A stretch of 64,000 nt of DNA, from assembly GCA_026169815.1 (NCBI GenBank), contig JAPFDT010000044.1, forward strand, positions 49,974-113,973, given 5' to 3'. Below, in pieces: positions 1-11,100 of the stretch (positions within the stretch are counted from its first letter, which is position 1; the number at the start of each line of letters is the position of its first letter). The notes under the pieces are model-generated. The model was not told the DNA's origin. It searched no databases and worked only from the letters and a program-made list of their open reading frames with translations. A program made the translations under genes and the position numbers. Source of the DNA: Pseudogracilibacillus sp. (lineage in GTDB: Bacteria > Bacillota > Bacilli > Bacillales > Amphibacillaceae).

Positions 1-252
1 AGGTTTATCTTGGTCTAGTATTTTGGCTGCTTTACGAATTTCATTTAAAGGAACATTTGTAAAACCATGAACATGATATTGCTGATACATGCCAGGAGCA
101 CGTACATCGATAAATTGAATCTCTTTATTTTGTAAAAGCTCTTTTAATTCTGGCGTGCGAATTTGCCTTACACCACGTGCAGGAACAATTTTCCAAAAAA
201 TGAACCCAACAAATAACAGTGTTACCACTATATTAATGATTGTAAATGACAT
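1..252 (-). CDS. Rhodanese-like membrane-anchored protein (cut by window edge)
   Basis: Only the N-terminal 84 codons lie in the window. ATG at 252 follows an AAGGAA ribosome site. Residues 4-22 form one hydrophobic membrane segment. From about residue 34 the sequence matches the start of a rhodanese domain (a strand ending in FIDVR, then the 'VPLNEI' region). The catalytic cysteine loop would lie outside the window, so sulfurtransferase activity cannot be judged. It starts 23 bp after the XRE-cupin gene on the same strand and is probably co-transcribed with it. Single-TM rhodaneses of this kind are common in Bacillus; the substrate is unknown. Confidence 0.75.
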   Translation of the reverse strand, partial: MSFTIINIVVTLLFVGFIFWKIVPARGVRQIRTPELKELLQNKEIQFIDVRAPGMYQQYHVHGFTNVPLNEIRKAAKILDQDKP

Positions 253-275
253 CGTATCATTCCTTTATATAAAAA

Positions 276-830
276 TTATCGATTAGACTCAATAAATAAT
301 GTGAGCACTTCTGCCCCTTTATTATCAACCGGAATAAACAAATGTGGCTTTATCCCATTAAAATAAGCCGTATCTCCTTTTTCCATATAATGAGTATTGC
401 CATCATACGACAACTCTATTGCCCCTGTTAAAACATAAATAAACTCATCATGAGAATGTGTGTACATTTCTTTTCGGACATTGACATCTTTGGGCGTAAC
501 ATACACAATTGTCGGTTCTACTCCAGTATATGGGGAGCGATTCGCTAACAATTCATAGGAATATCCCATATGAACATCGTCAACTTTTGCATGACGCTTC
601 GTTTTTGGTAATAAGACGAGATCTTGTTCCGCCTTATCTTCTAATAACCATGATAACGGAACCTCAAGCGCATTAGAAATTTTCGACAGCGTGGCAATTG
701 CTGAAGATGTTTGTCCATTTTCTATTTTTGACAAAAGACTTTTTGAAATATCACATGCATCGGCAATTTGTTGCTGTGTCTTTTTCTGTCGTAATCTTAA
801 TTGTTTAATTTTAATTCCAATATTGTCCAA
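276..830 (-). CDS. XRE-family transcriptional regulator with C-terminal cupin domain
   Basis: 184 residues. Residues 8-62 form a helix-turn-helix of the XRE type ('QQIADACDISKSLLSKIENG'). Residues 110-180 form a cupin_2 barrel with the motif HSHDEF followed by a G-D-x-A-Y-F turn. This domain order (HTH then cupin) is that of regulators sensing a small ligand, often for amine, amino-acid or osmolyte metabolism; the ligand cannot be told here. The start is a TTG at 830 with GGAG about 10 bases upstream, so the start is moderately certain. The upstream region carries the CGAGC repeat array. The downstream rhodanese gene probably shares the transcript. Confidence 0.8.
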   Translation of the reverse strand: MDNIGIKIKQLRLRQKKTQQQIADACDISKSLLSKIENGQTSSAIATLSKISNALEVPLSWLLEDKAEQDLVLLPKTKRHAKVDDVHMGYSYELLANRSPYTGVEPTIVYVTPKDVNVRKEMYTHSHDEFIYVLTGAIELSYDGNTHYMEKGDTAYFNGIKPHLFIPVDNKGAEVLTLFIESNR

Positions 831-918
831 ACTAATCGAACTCCGCTCCCTTACTTCAACTAATCCTATATTCTATTTTATCACAATTCATGATGACAAT
901 GTAGTGAAGGAAATCGCG

Positions 919-1091
919 TCGAGTTCCGTACTAATAAAAAATTCAAGCAGAGAGGTTCCGAAAACGAGCAGAGAAGCCTTTTTTCGAGCAGGGATACGCT
1001 GAATCCGAGCGGCAGCACCTTTTCCGAGCATGAACACGCTGAATCCGAGCGACGGCACTCTTTTCCGAGCAAGGACATGACATAAACGAGC
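919..1091. repeat. CGAGC array, copy 1 (period about 20.5 bp)
   Basis: CGAGC (or a one-base variant) begins at 944, 965, 985, 1006, 1025, 1046, 1066 and 1087, with steps of 21, 20, 21, 19, 21, 20 and 21 bp. A weaker CGAG occurs at 919. Two successive units of about 40 bp (roughly 996-1035 and 1036-1076) are near-identical. The array fills the gap between the XRE-cupin start region and the hmgL terminator. It is not coding: the open frames across it are low-complexity shadows. The same motif and spacing recur at 22488-22743. Confidence 0.85.
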
Positions 1092-1105
1092 ACGCAATCC
1101 ACTAC

Positions 1106-1147
1106 AAAAAAACATCATCACCTACTCTAGATGATGATGCTTTTTTT
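1106..1147. terminator. Intrinsic terminator after hmgL
   Basis: CATCATC...GATGATG stem with T7 on the minus-strand side and also T7 on the plus side, directly following the hmgL stop codon. Probably bidirectional. Confidence 0.8.
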
Positions 1148-2198
1148 ATGATTTATTTCTAAATTTGTCGTATTGATTTTTTAATTGATTTTTCAAAAAC
1201 ACATACACAATTTCACGTTTTCGCTGTGGGGCGAGTTCTAATTTTCCATTCGGTAACTCGGATCCTGCTGCTTGTTGTGTTTGTTCTTCGTATAAATCTA
1301 ATTGGCTGTTAATATAAGAAAATGAGCGGCTTGGCAGTGGTTTATCTAATTTTTCTTGGATAAACATCGAAGCTTCTTGGACTTTTGCTTCATCAATACC
1401 TGTTTCAACATCTAATCCTTGTAATAAATATAATAAATCATTTGTTGCAACATTTCCTGCTGCGCCTGGTGCGTATGGACATCCGCCTAGTCCACCTAAG
1501 GATGAATCAAAACGTGTAATTCCATAATTCATCGCCGTCATAATGTTCGCAATTGCCATGCCTCGTGTATCATGAAAATGCATAATTATACTTTTATTTG
1601 GATAACGGTGTGTTACAGCATCTAACAGGGCTTCTACTTGCGCAGGAACGGCTGTACCAATCGTGTCACCTAATGATAAATCGTCGATGCCGAGTTCAAA
1701 TAAGCGATCACATACGCGTAATACTGCATCTATGTCTACTCTTCCTTCAAATGGACAATCAAAAACGGTCGACACATAACCAGTCACTCGTTTATTTTCT
1801 GCCTTCGCTGTTTCAATCACATTGCCAATAACAGGGTAAGTAGCATTTATCGATTTATTAATATTATTACGATTATGCGTTTCACTTGCAGACATAAAAA
1901 CAGATGCCATATCAATGCCCGCTTCTAATGCATGTTCCAATCCCTTTTCATTTGGAATCAATGCCGAATACGTCACGTCGGGATTTCTTTCGATTCGTCT
2001 GCCTACCTCACGCGCATCCTTTAACGCGGGAATCCATCTCGGGTGTACAAAAGAAGAATACTCAATTTCTTTAATTCCTGTTTGTGACAACATATTAATC
2101 CATGCAACTTTATCATCTGTACTTATCCAATCGGCTTCATTTTGTAAGCCATCTCTCGGTCCAACTTCTTTAATTTGCACTTGTTTCGGCCAACGCAT
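1146..2198 (-). CDS. Hydroxymethylglutaryl-CoA lyase (HMGL-like)
   Basis: 350 residues. DRE-TIM metallolyase fold: 'KEVGPRDGLQNE' at the N-terminus, metal-binding HFHDTRG near residue 207, and the family signature GGCPYAPGAAGN near residue 240 with the catalytic Cys. The family cleaves HMG-CoA to acetyl-CoA and acetoacetate in leucine catabolism. About 45 residues beyond the usual length of about 300 form a basic, charged C-terminal extension of unknown role. ATG at 2198 has a strong GAGGAGGG site. It is a solitary gene, not next to the other leucine-degradation genes, with its own promoter and operator-like dyads. A related HMGL-like aldolase is possible, but the signature favours lyase. Confidence 0.85.
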   Translation of the reverse strand: MRWPKQVQIKEVGPRDGLQNEADWISTDDKVAWINMLSQTGIKEIEYSSFVHPRWIPALKDAREVGRRIERNPDVTYSALIPNEKGLEHALEAGIDMASVFMSASETHNRNNINKSINATYPVIGNVIETAKAENKRVTGYVSTVFDCPFEGRVDIDAVLRVCDRLFELGIDDLSLGDTIGTAVPAQVEALLDAVTHRYPNKSIIMHFHDTRGMAIANIMTAMNYGITRFDSSLGGLGGCPYAPGAAGNVATNDLLYLLQGLDVETGIDEAKVQEASMFIQEKLDKPLPSRSFSYINSQLDLYEEQTQQAAGSELPNGKLELAPQRKREIVYVFLKNQLKNQYDKFRNKS

Positions 2199-2241
2199 GA
2201 CATTCCCTCCTCAAATTCGGTTTTTTGCTAATTTTCTGTAT

Positions 2242-2312
2242 AGTAAACAGATGTTTACTTCCGTTCAACCTTGTTGAATCAATTATACCGGGAGAATGTT
2301 TGTCTTGTCAAT
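2242..2312 (-). promoter_or_regulatory. hmgL promoter with two operator-like dyads
   Basis: On the minus strand TTGACA (2306-2311) and TATAAT (2282-2287) are separated by 18 bp: a consensus sigma-A promoter. The predicted start near 2275 falls in a dyad TTCAAC-CTT-GTTGAA (2264-2278). A second, perfect dyad AGTAAACA-GA-TGTTTACT lies just downstream (2242-2259). Two palindromes over the start site of a strong promoter suggest repression, perhaps by a TetR-type regulator. The regulator is not identified in the window. Confidence 0.75.
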
Positions 2313-2360
2313 GCTCTTTCATGGTTTTTACTTCATTAAAAATTCCCTCATCCCTTTTAC

Positions 2361-4754
2361 TTACTCATCATCCGCTTCTGATTCTGCTTCCTTTTCTTCT
2401 TGTTCTTTTTTCTCTCGTTCCTCTTGTTCTTGCTTCTCTTTCTCCTCCTGGCGTTTACGCTCTTCTGCTTCTTTTCTTTCCTTCTCTTCCTTTTCCTTAC
2501 GCTCTTTCTCTGCTTTCTCTTTCTGCTCTTTTTCCTTCTTCTCCTTTTCTTTTTCTTTCTTTTCCTTCTCTTCTTTCTCTTTTTTCTTCTGTTTCTCTTC
2601 CTCCTTCTCTTTCTTTTCCTTTTCTTCTTGCTCCTTTTTCTCTTTCTTCTCTTTCTCCTTCTTCTCTTTCTCTTCCTTCTCGCGTTTTTCTTTTTCCTCT
2701 TTCTCCTTAGCTTCCCTTGCCTTTCGCTCTTGCGCTCGCTGGGCGTCATGTTCTTCATCTGTACCTTTTATAAAAAGCTCAGAACCTGATTTCCGCACAC
2801 TATCTGGCATCTTAAAGTCGTCCATGTCTGGACTCGACAATTGCGCAATAATTTCTTTAAATAAAATTTTTGCAATATGTTGTGTACCATCTTCACGCAT
2901 ATATTGTAAATTTCCATCTTCATCTTTTAAAGAAGGATATCCCGTCCAAATCGCTAAAGAATATTGTGGCGTATAACCGACAAACCATGAACCAGCTAAA
3001 GCGTTCGTCATATTATATTGCTCTAAAGTCTCCTGTGCAAAATTGGTCGTTCCTGTTTTTCCTGCTATCGGTAAACCTGGTATATTTACTTGCGTTCCTG
3101 TTCCACTTGTCACAACTGTTTTCAACATATCCGTTACCATATAAGCAGTGTAATCATGCATGACCGGTTTTGCATCTGAATCATCCCTCTTCCATTCTTC
3201 ACCATCTGGAAAAACAATCTTTTCAACGGCAAATGGCTCCGTATATACCCCTTCATTTCCAAATGCTGCATATGCGCCTGCCATTTCTAAAGGGGAAGCC
3301 CCGTTCACACCACCAATCGCAGCTGACTCAACAAACGGATCAAGTTCAATACCTAAATCTACGGCAAACTCCTCCACTTTATCAGCACCAACATTTTGAA
3401 AAAGTTTTAATGTTGGAATATTTCGTGACCATTGTAATGCTTCACGCATCGTTATTTCTCCCCAATGATTATGGTCCCAATTTCTTAATGGTGTGCCGTC
3501 ACTATAAGCATATTCCTCATCATTTATCATATGGGCAGTCGACCATTTCAAATATTCAATCGCTGGACCATAACTTAATATCGGTTTAATCGTCGAACCA
3601 GGCTGGTGTCGCACTTTAGAACCATAATTAATATCTTTAATTGATGTAAAATTACGACCACCACCAATAGCCTTTATCGCACCTGTTTTCGTATCGATTA
3701 ATGCAATACCCGTTTCAAAATTATCATCAGGATAAGCGATATTTTCCGAATGCAACAATTCATCAACTAATTCTTGTGCTTCCGCATTCGCTGTCGTATA
3801 GATTTTTAATCCACCTTGATAAAATTCCTCTTCTGTAATTACTTCTTGTTCATTCACTAATTGATGAAAAACTGTATCGATAAACGCACTATAAGGTGTT
3901 TTATTTTCTTGACTACTTTTCTCTTCAACGATAATATCCTCAATCGCCTTTTCCTTCGCTTTGTCTGCCTCATCCTCTGTAATGACATGATTCGCTACCA
4001 TAGCATTTAACACTTGATTACGACGATTTTCAGCACGTTCAGGATCTTTAAAAGGATTATCTGCACTCGGCGCATTCGGCAATCCAACAAGTAGCGCTGT
4101 TTGTGATAAATCTAAATCGGTTATATCTTTATCAAAATATGACTTTGCTGCTGTATTAATTCCATAAGCACCATTCCCAAAGTAAACATTATTCAAATAC
4201 ATTTCGAGAATGTCATCTTTTGAATACTCTCTCTCCATATTTAACGCAAGCCACGCTTCTTGTACCTTCCTAGTTAACGTTTTTTCCGATGTTAACACAC
4301 TACGCTTAATGACTTGTTGCGTAATGGTCGAACCACCTTCTACACCCCAACCATGCTTAATATTCTTTATCGCAGCTGATGTAATCCGTTTATAATCAAC
4401 ACCTGGATGATCATAAAAGCGTTTATCTTCTATTGATACAAGTGCATCTATTACTTCATCTGGCACGTCCTCGATTTTCACTTGTGTTCGATTTTCCTCT
4501 TCAAATATTGTTCCGATCAATTCCTCATCTTCATTATAAATTTGACTAGATAACGGCGTCTTGAAATCCTCTGCTGTTAATTTCGGCGCATCAATAATAA
4601 TTTTCACTAAAACTGCTCCAACTACAATTACCGCAAGCATTACCAAAAAGGTTATAACGAGCAAAATTCGTTTTATCCACGACTTTTTCTTAGGTGCTTT
4701 CTTTTTACGTGCTGCTTCTTTCTGTTCTCTTCGTGACATAATCTTTTTTGTCAT
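2361..4754 (-). CDS. Class A penicillin-binding protein (PBP1A-like) with Lys/Glu-rich tail
   Basis: 797 residues. A basic cytoplasmic N-terminus is followed by a membrane helix (about 27-50). Next comes a family 51 glycosyltransferase domain with EDKRFYDHPG near residue 110 and GGSTITQQV. The transpeptidase domain has STIK (Ser near 388), SRN and KTGTT (near 565). It polymerises and cross-links peptidoglycan outside the membrane. From about residue 667 to the end the chain is almost only K, E, R and Q, a predicted highly charged coiled or disordered tail, far longer than typical Bacillus PBP tails. ATG 4754 is preceded by AGGTGGTGGAG. It is transcribed alone behind a leader with a terminator-like hairpin. 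Confidence 0.92.
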   Translation of the reverse strand: MTKKIMSRREQKEAARKKKAPKKKSWIKRILLVITFLVMLAVIVVGAVLVKIIIDAPKLTAEDFKTPLSSQIYNEDEELIGTIFEEENRTQVKIEDVPDEVIDALVSIEDKRFYDHPGVDYKRITSAAIKNIKHGWGVEGGSTITQQVIKRSVLTSEKTLTRKVQEAWLALNMEREYSKDDILEMYLNNVYFGNGAYGINTAAKSYFDKDITDLDLSQTALLVGLPNAPSADNPFKDPERAENRRNQVLNAMVANHVITEDEADKAKEKAIEDIIVEEKSSQENKTPYSAFIDTVFHQLVNEQEVITEEEFYQGGLKIYTTANAEAQELVDELLHSENIAYPDDNFETGIALIDTKTGAIKAIGGGRNFTSIKDINYGSKVRHQPGSTIKPILSYGPAIEYLKWSTAHMINDEEYAYSDGTPLRNWDHNHWGEITMREALQWSRNIPTLKLFQNVGADKVEEFAVDLGIELDPFVESAAIGGVNGASPLEMAGAYAAFGNEGVYTEPFAVEKIVFPDGEEWKRDDSDAKPVMHDYTAYMVTDMLKTVVTSGTGTQVNIPGLPIAGKTGTTNFAQETLEQYNMTNALAGSWFVGYTPQYSLAIWTGYPSLKDEDGNLQYMREDGTQHIAKILFKEIIAQLSSPDMDDFKMPDSVRKSGSELFIKGTDEEHDAQRAQERKAREAKEKEEKEKREKEEKEKKEKEKKEKKEQEEKEKKEKEEEKQKKKEKEEKEKKEKEKEKKEKEQKEKAEKERKEKEEKERKEAEERKRQEEKEKQEQEEREKKEQEEKEAESEADDE
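2526..2681. other. Homopyrimidine-homopurine tract in the PBP tail
   Basis: On the plus strand 2526-2681 contains only two purines (G at 2591 and 2630). The longest pure pyrimidine run is 65 bases (2526-2590). It encodes the K/E-rich tail on the minus strand, where the mRNA is almost all purine. This composition explains the long open frames in every other frame here. Confidence 0.9.
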
Positions 4755-5115
4755 TCTATCTCCACCACCTTTATGATAAAAAAAGAGCTCCTAAAAAAGG
4801 AGTCTACTGTTAGCAATCTATCAAACTTGTATATACTGTCTTATCTCCTTAAAGAACTTTAAAATAACGGAATAATCGTTAAAAATAGACTGTTGTATTT
4901 ATTACCCGCTACACTACGCAATAAAACATCATCGCATAAAACGTTGATTAAAAAAATATCTACAATGAAATCAATCACCTATCACTATTATACACCTTTA
5001 GTGGCTTTAATTCCTCTATGATTATGACATTAAAGCAACAAGAAACTAACATGCTTCGGTTATATTCATGTTTTCTAATGAACTTTACCTATGTATAATT
5101 AATTCGTCAAAATAA
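4755..5115 (-). promoter_or_regulatory. Leader region of the PBP gene with terminator-like hairpin
   Basis: No gene is seen in these 360 bases. A minus-strand TATAAT lies at about 4987-4992 without a clear -35. A hairpin with a GACTCC/GGAGCTC-type stem (4784-4804) is followed by seven Ts on the minus strand and ends about 30 bases before the PBP start codon, immediately ahead of its ribosome site. Either an attenuator controls the PBP gene, or a short RNA ends here. No known riboswitch motif was recognised. Confidence 0.45.
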
Positions 5116-5150
5116 AAACTTCGACACACTATATAAGTATGTCGAAGTTT
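5116..5150 (-). terminator. Intrinsic terminator after the adhesin gene
   Basis: A perfect 11-bp stem AAACTTCGACA/TGTCGAAGTTT begins a few bases after the adhesin stop codon, followed on the minus strand by a T-rich run. Confidence 0.85.
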
Positions 5151-5156
5151 GTGTAA

Positions 5157-8100
5157 TTATTCTGCTTTTCTTCTACGGAATAAGATGAATCCTGTTCCAG
5201 CGACTAGTAACAATGCACCTGCTAGTAGCAAGTTGAATGTATTTGTTGCTGTCTTAGGTAGGAAACCTATCTTGTTTGTATCTTCTTTAGGTTTTGTCTG
5301 CCCGAAACCTCCAGGATGATCTGATTCTTCATCTTTTGAAGGAGTTTCAATTAAGGTATTCGTAATGTCATACCCATCAATTTTTGCTGTATAGCCAGCT
5401 ACTTCTTGTTCTGCAACTGTATATACATAGGCAACCCCGTTCTCATCAAATTCTTCTAAATCCGTGAAGCTAAACTTCCAATTCATTCCTGCTGTAACCT
5501 CTACCTCATCAATCTTTTCACCATTTTGAAGGAGTTCAACAATAATGGACGATGGTCGATCTTCTGAATTCCCATCTTCCCATGTTTTTGTTCCTTCTAC
5601 TGATGTGGTGCCGACACGTAAGTTTGTAATATCGAAGCCATTGACAATCGTTTCATAACCTTCAACTGTTAATTCATTAACTTCATACGTATAAGCATTA
5701 CCATTTGGATCATATGCATCTAGATCATTTATTTCAAGTGACCAATCATCATCAGCTGTTACTGTGTAAGTGTCAACTAACTCTTTTTCACCGTCTGAAA
5801 TGGATCTAAATAGTTCGACTTCGATTGAATCTGGACGATCTTTGGAATCATCATCTAACCACGATTTTGTAATTTCGATTGTTTTAAAATCTGCACGTGT
5901 GTTAATGATTTCAAATCCAGCAATTTCTGCTGCATAACCTGGTACATCATGCTCTGTAACGGAGTACTCGTAAATCTTACCTTCTTTATCATACTTAGGT
6001 AATTCTGTGATTGTTAGTTCCCAATCGTTATCTTTAGTAACTTCATATTCTTTATATGGTATTCCATTTTGAAGTAAGTTTACTGTAATTGTATCTGGAC
6101 GATCTATTTCATCTTCGTCTTTCCACAATTTAGTAATATCGACTTCAGTTGTACCAACACGTAAGTTTGTAATGTCGTTACCTGCTATTGATTTCTCGTA
6201 ACCGTCTACTGCAACTTCATCTACTGTATAGCTAATTTTCTCGCCATTTTTATCGTATTTCGCTAAATCAGTAAATGTATATTCCCATTGCTCTTCAGCA
6301 GTGACTTCTTGTTGATCAACGACTTCTTCACCATTTTTCAATTGAACTGAGATGACTTCTGGTCGATCTTCAGAATTATCATCTAACCAAGTCTTCGTTC
6401 CTGATATTTCAGTTGATTTTTGTGTGTTCGTAATAGTATAACCATCTACTTCTGATTCATATCCTGCTGGAACATCTAACTCTTCCACAGTATAGTCGAT
6501 TTCTTTACCGTCCTTGTCATACTTCGCTAAATCAGTGAATTCATATATCCAGTCTGTTTCATTTGATACTTCGACTGTTTCCTCTTCTTCACCATTTGCT
6601 AGGAGTTGAACAATGATCGAATCAGGGCGATATTGGCTATCGACTTCATCCCACTTCTTCTCTCCAGATACTTTTGTTGTTTCTTGTGTATTGGTGATAT
6701 TGAAGCCATCTACTTCTGACTCGTATCCTGTTGGGATACCTATCTCTTTAACTGCATACGTTATTTCTTCGCCAGATTTATCATATTGCGCTAAATCGGT
6801 AAATGCATACTCCCAATCTGTTTCAGCAGAAACTTCAATTGTTGTTTCTTTTTCACCATTTGCTAATAACTGAACAGTGATGGAATCTGAACGATAGCGA
6901 TCATCGACTTCATTCCATGTTTTTTCACCTGCTACTTCGGTTGATGCTTGCGTGTTTGTAATATCAAAACCATCAACTTCTGCCGTGTAGCCTGTTGGAA
7001 TTTCTAACTCTTCAACCGTATACTCAATTTCTTTACCTGATTTATCGTATTTTGCTAAATCAGTGAATTCATATGTCCAGTCGCTTTCAGCAGAAACTTC
7101 TACTGTAGCTTCTTCTTCACCATTGGCTAATAATTGAACAGTGATTGTGTCTGGGCGGTAACGTTCATCTACCTCTTCCCATTTCTTCTCACCAGAAACT
7201 TCTGTTGATTGTTGCGTGTTTGTAATTATATAACCGTCTACTTCAGAATCATATCCTGCTGGAACTTTTGGTTCCTGGACGGTATAAACTATTTCTTTAC
7301 CTTGGTCATCGTATTTCTCTAAACCTGTGAATCCATAAGACCAATCAGTTTCATCAGAAACTTCGAATGTGTCTTCTGGTTCACCATTCGCTAATAATTG
7401 AACAGTGATCGAATCTGGGCGGTAGCGTTCATCGACTTCATCCCAAATCTTTTCACCTGTTACTTCTGTTTTACCTACACGTAAGTTTGTAATGTCAAAT
7501 CCATCAATACTAGTTTCATAACCTTCTACTTCTTCCTCTTCGACTGTATACGTGATTTCTTTTCCTTGATCGTCATACTGATCAAGTCCAGTAAATTCAT
7601 ATGTCCAATCAGAATCCGCATCGACAGTTACTGTTTGGTCTGTTTCCTCACCGTTTGCTAGTAACTTAACAGTAATTTCTTCTGGACGGTCTTCTGAGTC
7701 ATCATCTAACCATGTCTTCGTTCCAGATACTTCTGTCTCGCCAACACGTAAGTTTTGAATATCAAATCCGTCAATTGTAGTTTCATAACCTTCTATAGCT
7801 TTTTCTTCAACAGAATAACTATAAGCATGACCGTTCTCATCAAAAGCTTCTAAATCTGTAAACTCGTATTTCCAATCATTTTCAGCTTTCAGTTCAACCG
7901 TATCAAAGTTAGCTCCATTTTGTTTCAGATAAACTACAATCGATTCAGGACGTTCTTCAGATTCATCATCTAACCACGCTTTATTTACTTCAATATCCTT
8001 TTTCTCTGCGCGTGTATTTGTGATGTCTGTGTCTTTAACATCTGAATTATAGCCTGCCACATCTTGTTCTTTTACAGTATATTCGTATAACTGACCTTCA

Positions 8101-11100
8101 TCATCATACTTAGCTAACTCTGTAAAAGTATACTTCCAATCTTCATCTGCAGTTACTTCTTTTGTATCTACTACAACATCATTTCGTAGTAAATTTATTT
8201 CAATCTTTTCTGGACGATTATCAACTGTATCATCCTTCCAGTGCTTCGTTCCTGATACTTCTGTTTCTCCAATACGAACGTTTGTAATGTCATAGCCTTT
8301 GACGTTTGATTCATAGTTTGCTGGTACATCTGCTTCTTCTACTTTATACGTATAAGCTGCACCATTCTCGTCAAATTCAGCTAGATCTTTAAATTCGTAC
8401 TTCCATTCACCTTCCTCGTTTGGTTCAACCGGCTTACTTTCTGCAAAGTCTTCATCAATTTCTCCATCGACTTCACGGGAAAGATTCACATTAATGGAAC
8501 CTGGACGGTTTTCTGATTCATCATCTAACCACGTTTTTTCACCTTCAACAGATACTGTTCCAACACGTAAATTTGTAATGTCAAAGCCATTGATATCTGC
8601 TTCATATCCAGCGATTTCAATTTCTTCAATTGTGTATTCAATTTCTTCGCCATCTTCATCATATTTATCTAAATTTGTAAAACTGTACTTCCAGTCATCA
8701 GATGCAGAAACCTCTTGTTCATCTGTTTTTGTACCATTCGTTAAAAGTTCCACAGTGATAGAATCAAGACTTTCTTCATCTTCACTTGTAACCCATGTTT
8801 TTTCGCCATCCACATCGACAAATGCTTCGTTTTCAATGGTAATTTCAGTCGTTTCATCAACTTCAATTGTTATGTTATCGATGTCTTCGATAATTCTGTA
8901 TCCATTAGGAGCTGTAACTTCTTCAACTGTATATTCTCCATATGGTACTTCTTCTGAAATTGTTCCATCGTCTTCTGTTGTTAATGTGTATTTTTGACCT
9001 GTTGTTTCGTTTGTAATTTCAAACGCTGCTCCTGGGAGTTCCTCACCTGTGACAGCATCTATCTTGATAATCTTTGCTATTCCTGTTTGACGCTCATTCA
9101 CAATTTCGAGTGTGCGTACCCCGTCTTCGAGCGAGTCATTATCAATGGTAACTTCCTGTGACTCTTCTCCAGTATAGCCTTCAGGAAGCTCCTCTTTTAA
9201 TGTATAGTCACCATATCTCAGACCAACCCACTCAATTTTTCCTTCTTCGTCTGTTGTATCTTCACGAACAACAATTTCTTGACCGCCTATTGTTATAAGA
9301 AGCGTAAATTTAACATCCTCTAACGTACGACCTGTATCTTTTTCTGTCTTTTCAAGTGTTAATCCACCTGTCGCACCTTCAGCTGTTCCGCCACCAGTAC
9401 TGATTTTTACCTCTACCACTTCTTCTTTTTCTACATTTCCGACGATTTCTTCTTCAACAGACTCAATTTCCGCTTCGTTTTTAAGATCTGCTGTTTCTCC
9501 TGCAAGAATATAAGAAGAGTAGGTGATTTCATAAGCATCGGTAATTTCACCATCGAACTTAATAGAAAAGGCATTTCCGTCAATTGTTAATTCATACGCT
9601 TCTTCATCAAGTTCTTCATCTGAACCAGCTTTTGTTACTTTGAAAGAGTCTTCTAATAAAATTTGTGAACCATCATCACCAAGATCATCTTTCACCGTAA
9701 CACCGTTTAATTTCGACTGGGATTGGTTAACATCAATTTTCCAGTCAACAGTCCAGTCGTCCTTGTTATGAAGACCTGATTTTCCAAGGAATTCTCCTTG
9801 GTTTGGTAATGTTACAGTTGCTTTTAAGTTATGTTCTTCCCCTTCACGAGGGATAAACTGTGCTGTGTTTTCATATACCTCATCACTATTGTAAATGTCG
9901 TCTTTATCTTTAGTCTTAAATTCAATGCGATGACTTTGATCAATCTCGCCATTAAATAATACTTCAACAAGATTTTCTTCAGCTGTTACATCAAAGTTTT
10001 CCGTAACCTCATCACCAATTTTAATATCTCCACCGCTATCAATTGATATTTCATACACTTTCACAGATCCCTCAATTAATGATTGGTTATCTGCTATTTC
10101 ATCAATCACTTTCGCATCTGTTAATGTAAGATTATTATAGTTTACATCAACAGTCCACGTAATTTCTTTTGTTTCATTATTTGCAGTTCCATTTTTCACA
10201 CCATTGTTTCTTGTTTCTTCATTCGGTTCACGCTCACGCTCTATTTCAAGTTCATAAGGATTATCTGGATCACCTGTATCATATTTAATATTTAGACCAT
10301 TCTTGAAGTTAGGCTTATCCTCATCTGCGAAATCGTACGTAAACTCCGTCTTATACGTAATTAAATAAGTATCTTTGATGTCACCAAAATTAATTTTAAA
10401 ACCTTCTCCATCAGCATCTGGAGATATTTGAGCACCACTTGTATCTGGATCAATATCAATTGAATTTTCTACCAGTTTTTGCCCTGCCCCAGAAAAATTA
10501 TCTGTCAGAATAAAGTTTTTCAAATCTTGCTTATCCGCATTAACACGAATTTTCCATTCAATTTCCTTAGTCTCATAGTTTATCTCATGTATCCATTTAT
10601 CACCAACTTGTTGATGAACACCTTGGCTACTATCAGCTGTTTTTCCATCTATTTCTACTTTATTAGAAATTTCACCATTTTTATTAATATATGCGCCATC
10701 TTCAGCTACTGTTTTGTACTTAATAATGAAAGCACTGCTCGTATCTTCTTTTAATGTATATGTTACTTTGTTTCCTTCAATATTAATATCAAATAAATGG
10801 TTAGCATCTGATTTTTCAGTAGGATTTCCATTATTGTCAAAGCTATCGACTTGTTCAATCTTAATATTGTCTTCAATTACCGTGAAGACATCATTTTTAT
10901 TTTCTCCACCAACAGTAAAGTTAAATTCATCGGTAATCGTATCGCCAGCTTTTAATTGTTTCTCCGTAAAGTTTGCATTAACTGTCCACTCTACAGAACG
11001 GTCTTCTGCATCAAATTCACTTGATGTTTTCGTTAACGATTCTGGTCTTTGTACAGAGACACCTGCCCCAGATTCTTTTTCATCTTTGCCATCTGAATTC

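Noticed and set aside
881..1121. Two overlapping minus-strand small proteins
   Set aside because: They are translations of the CGAGC array with repetitive residues and no ribosome site.
2357..2758. Arg/Lys-rich protein on the minus strand and several Ser/Phe/Leu-rich plus-strand proteins
   Set aside because: All are frame shadows of the polypurine tract coding for the PBP tail; none has a ribosome site.
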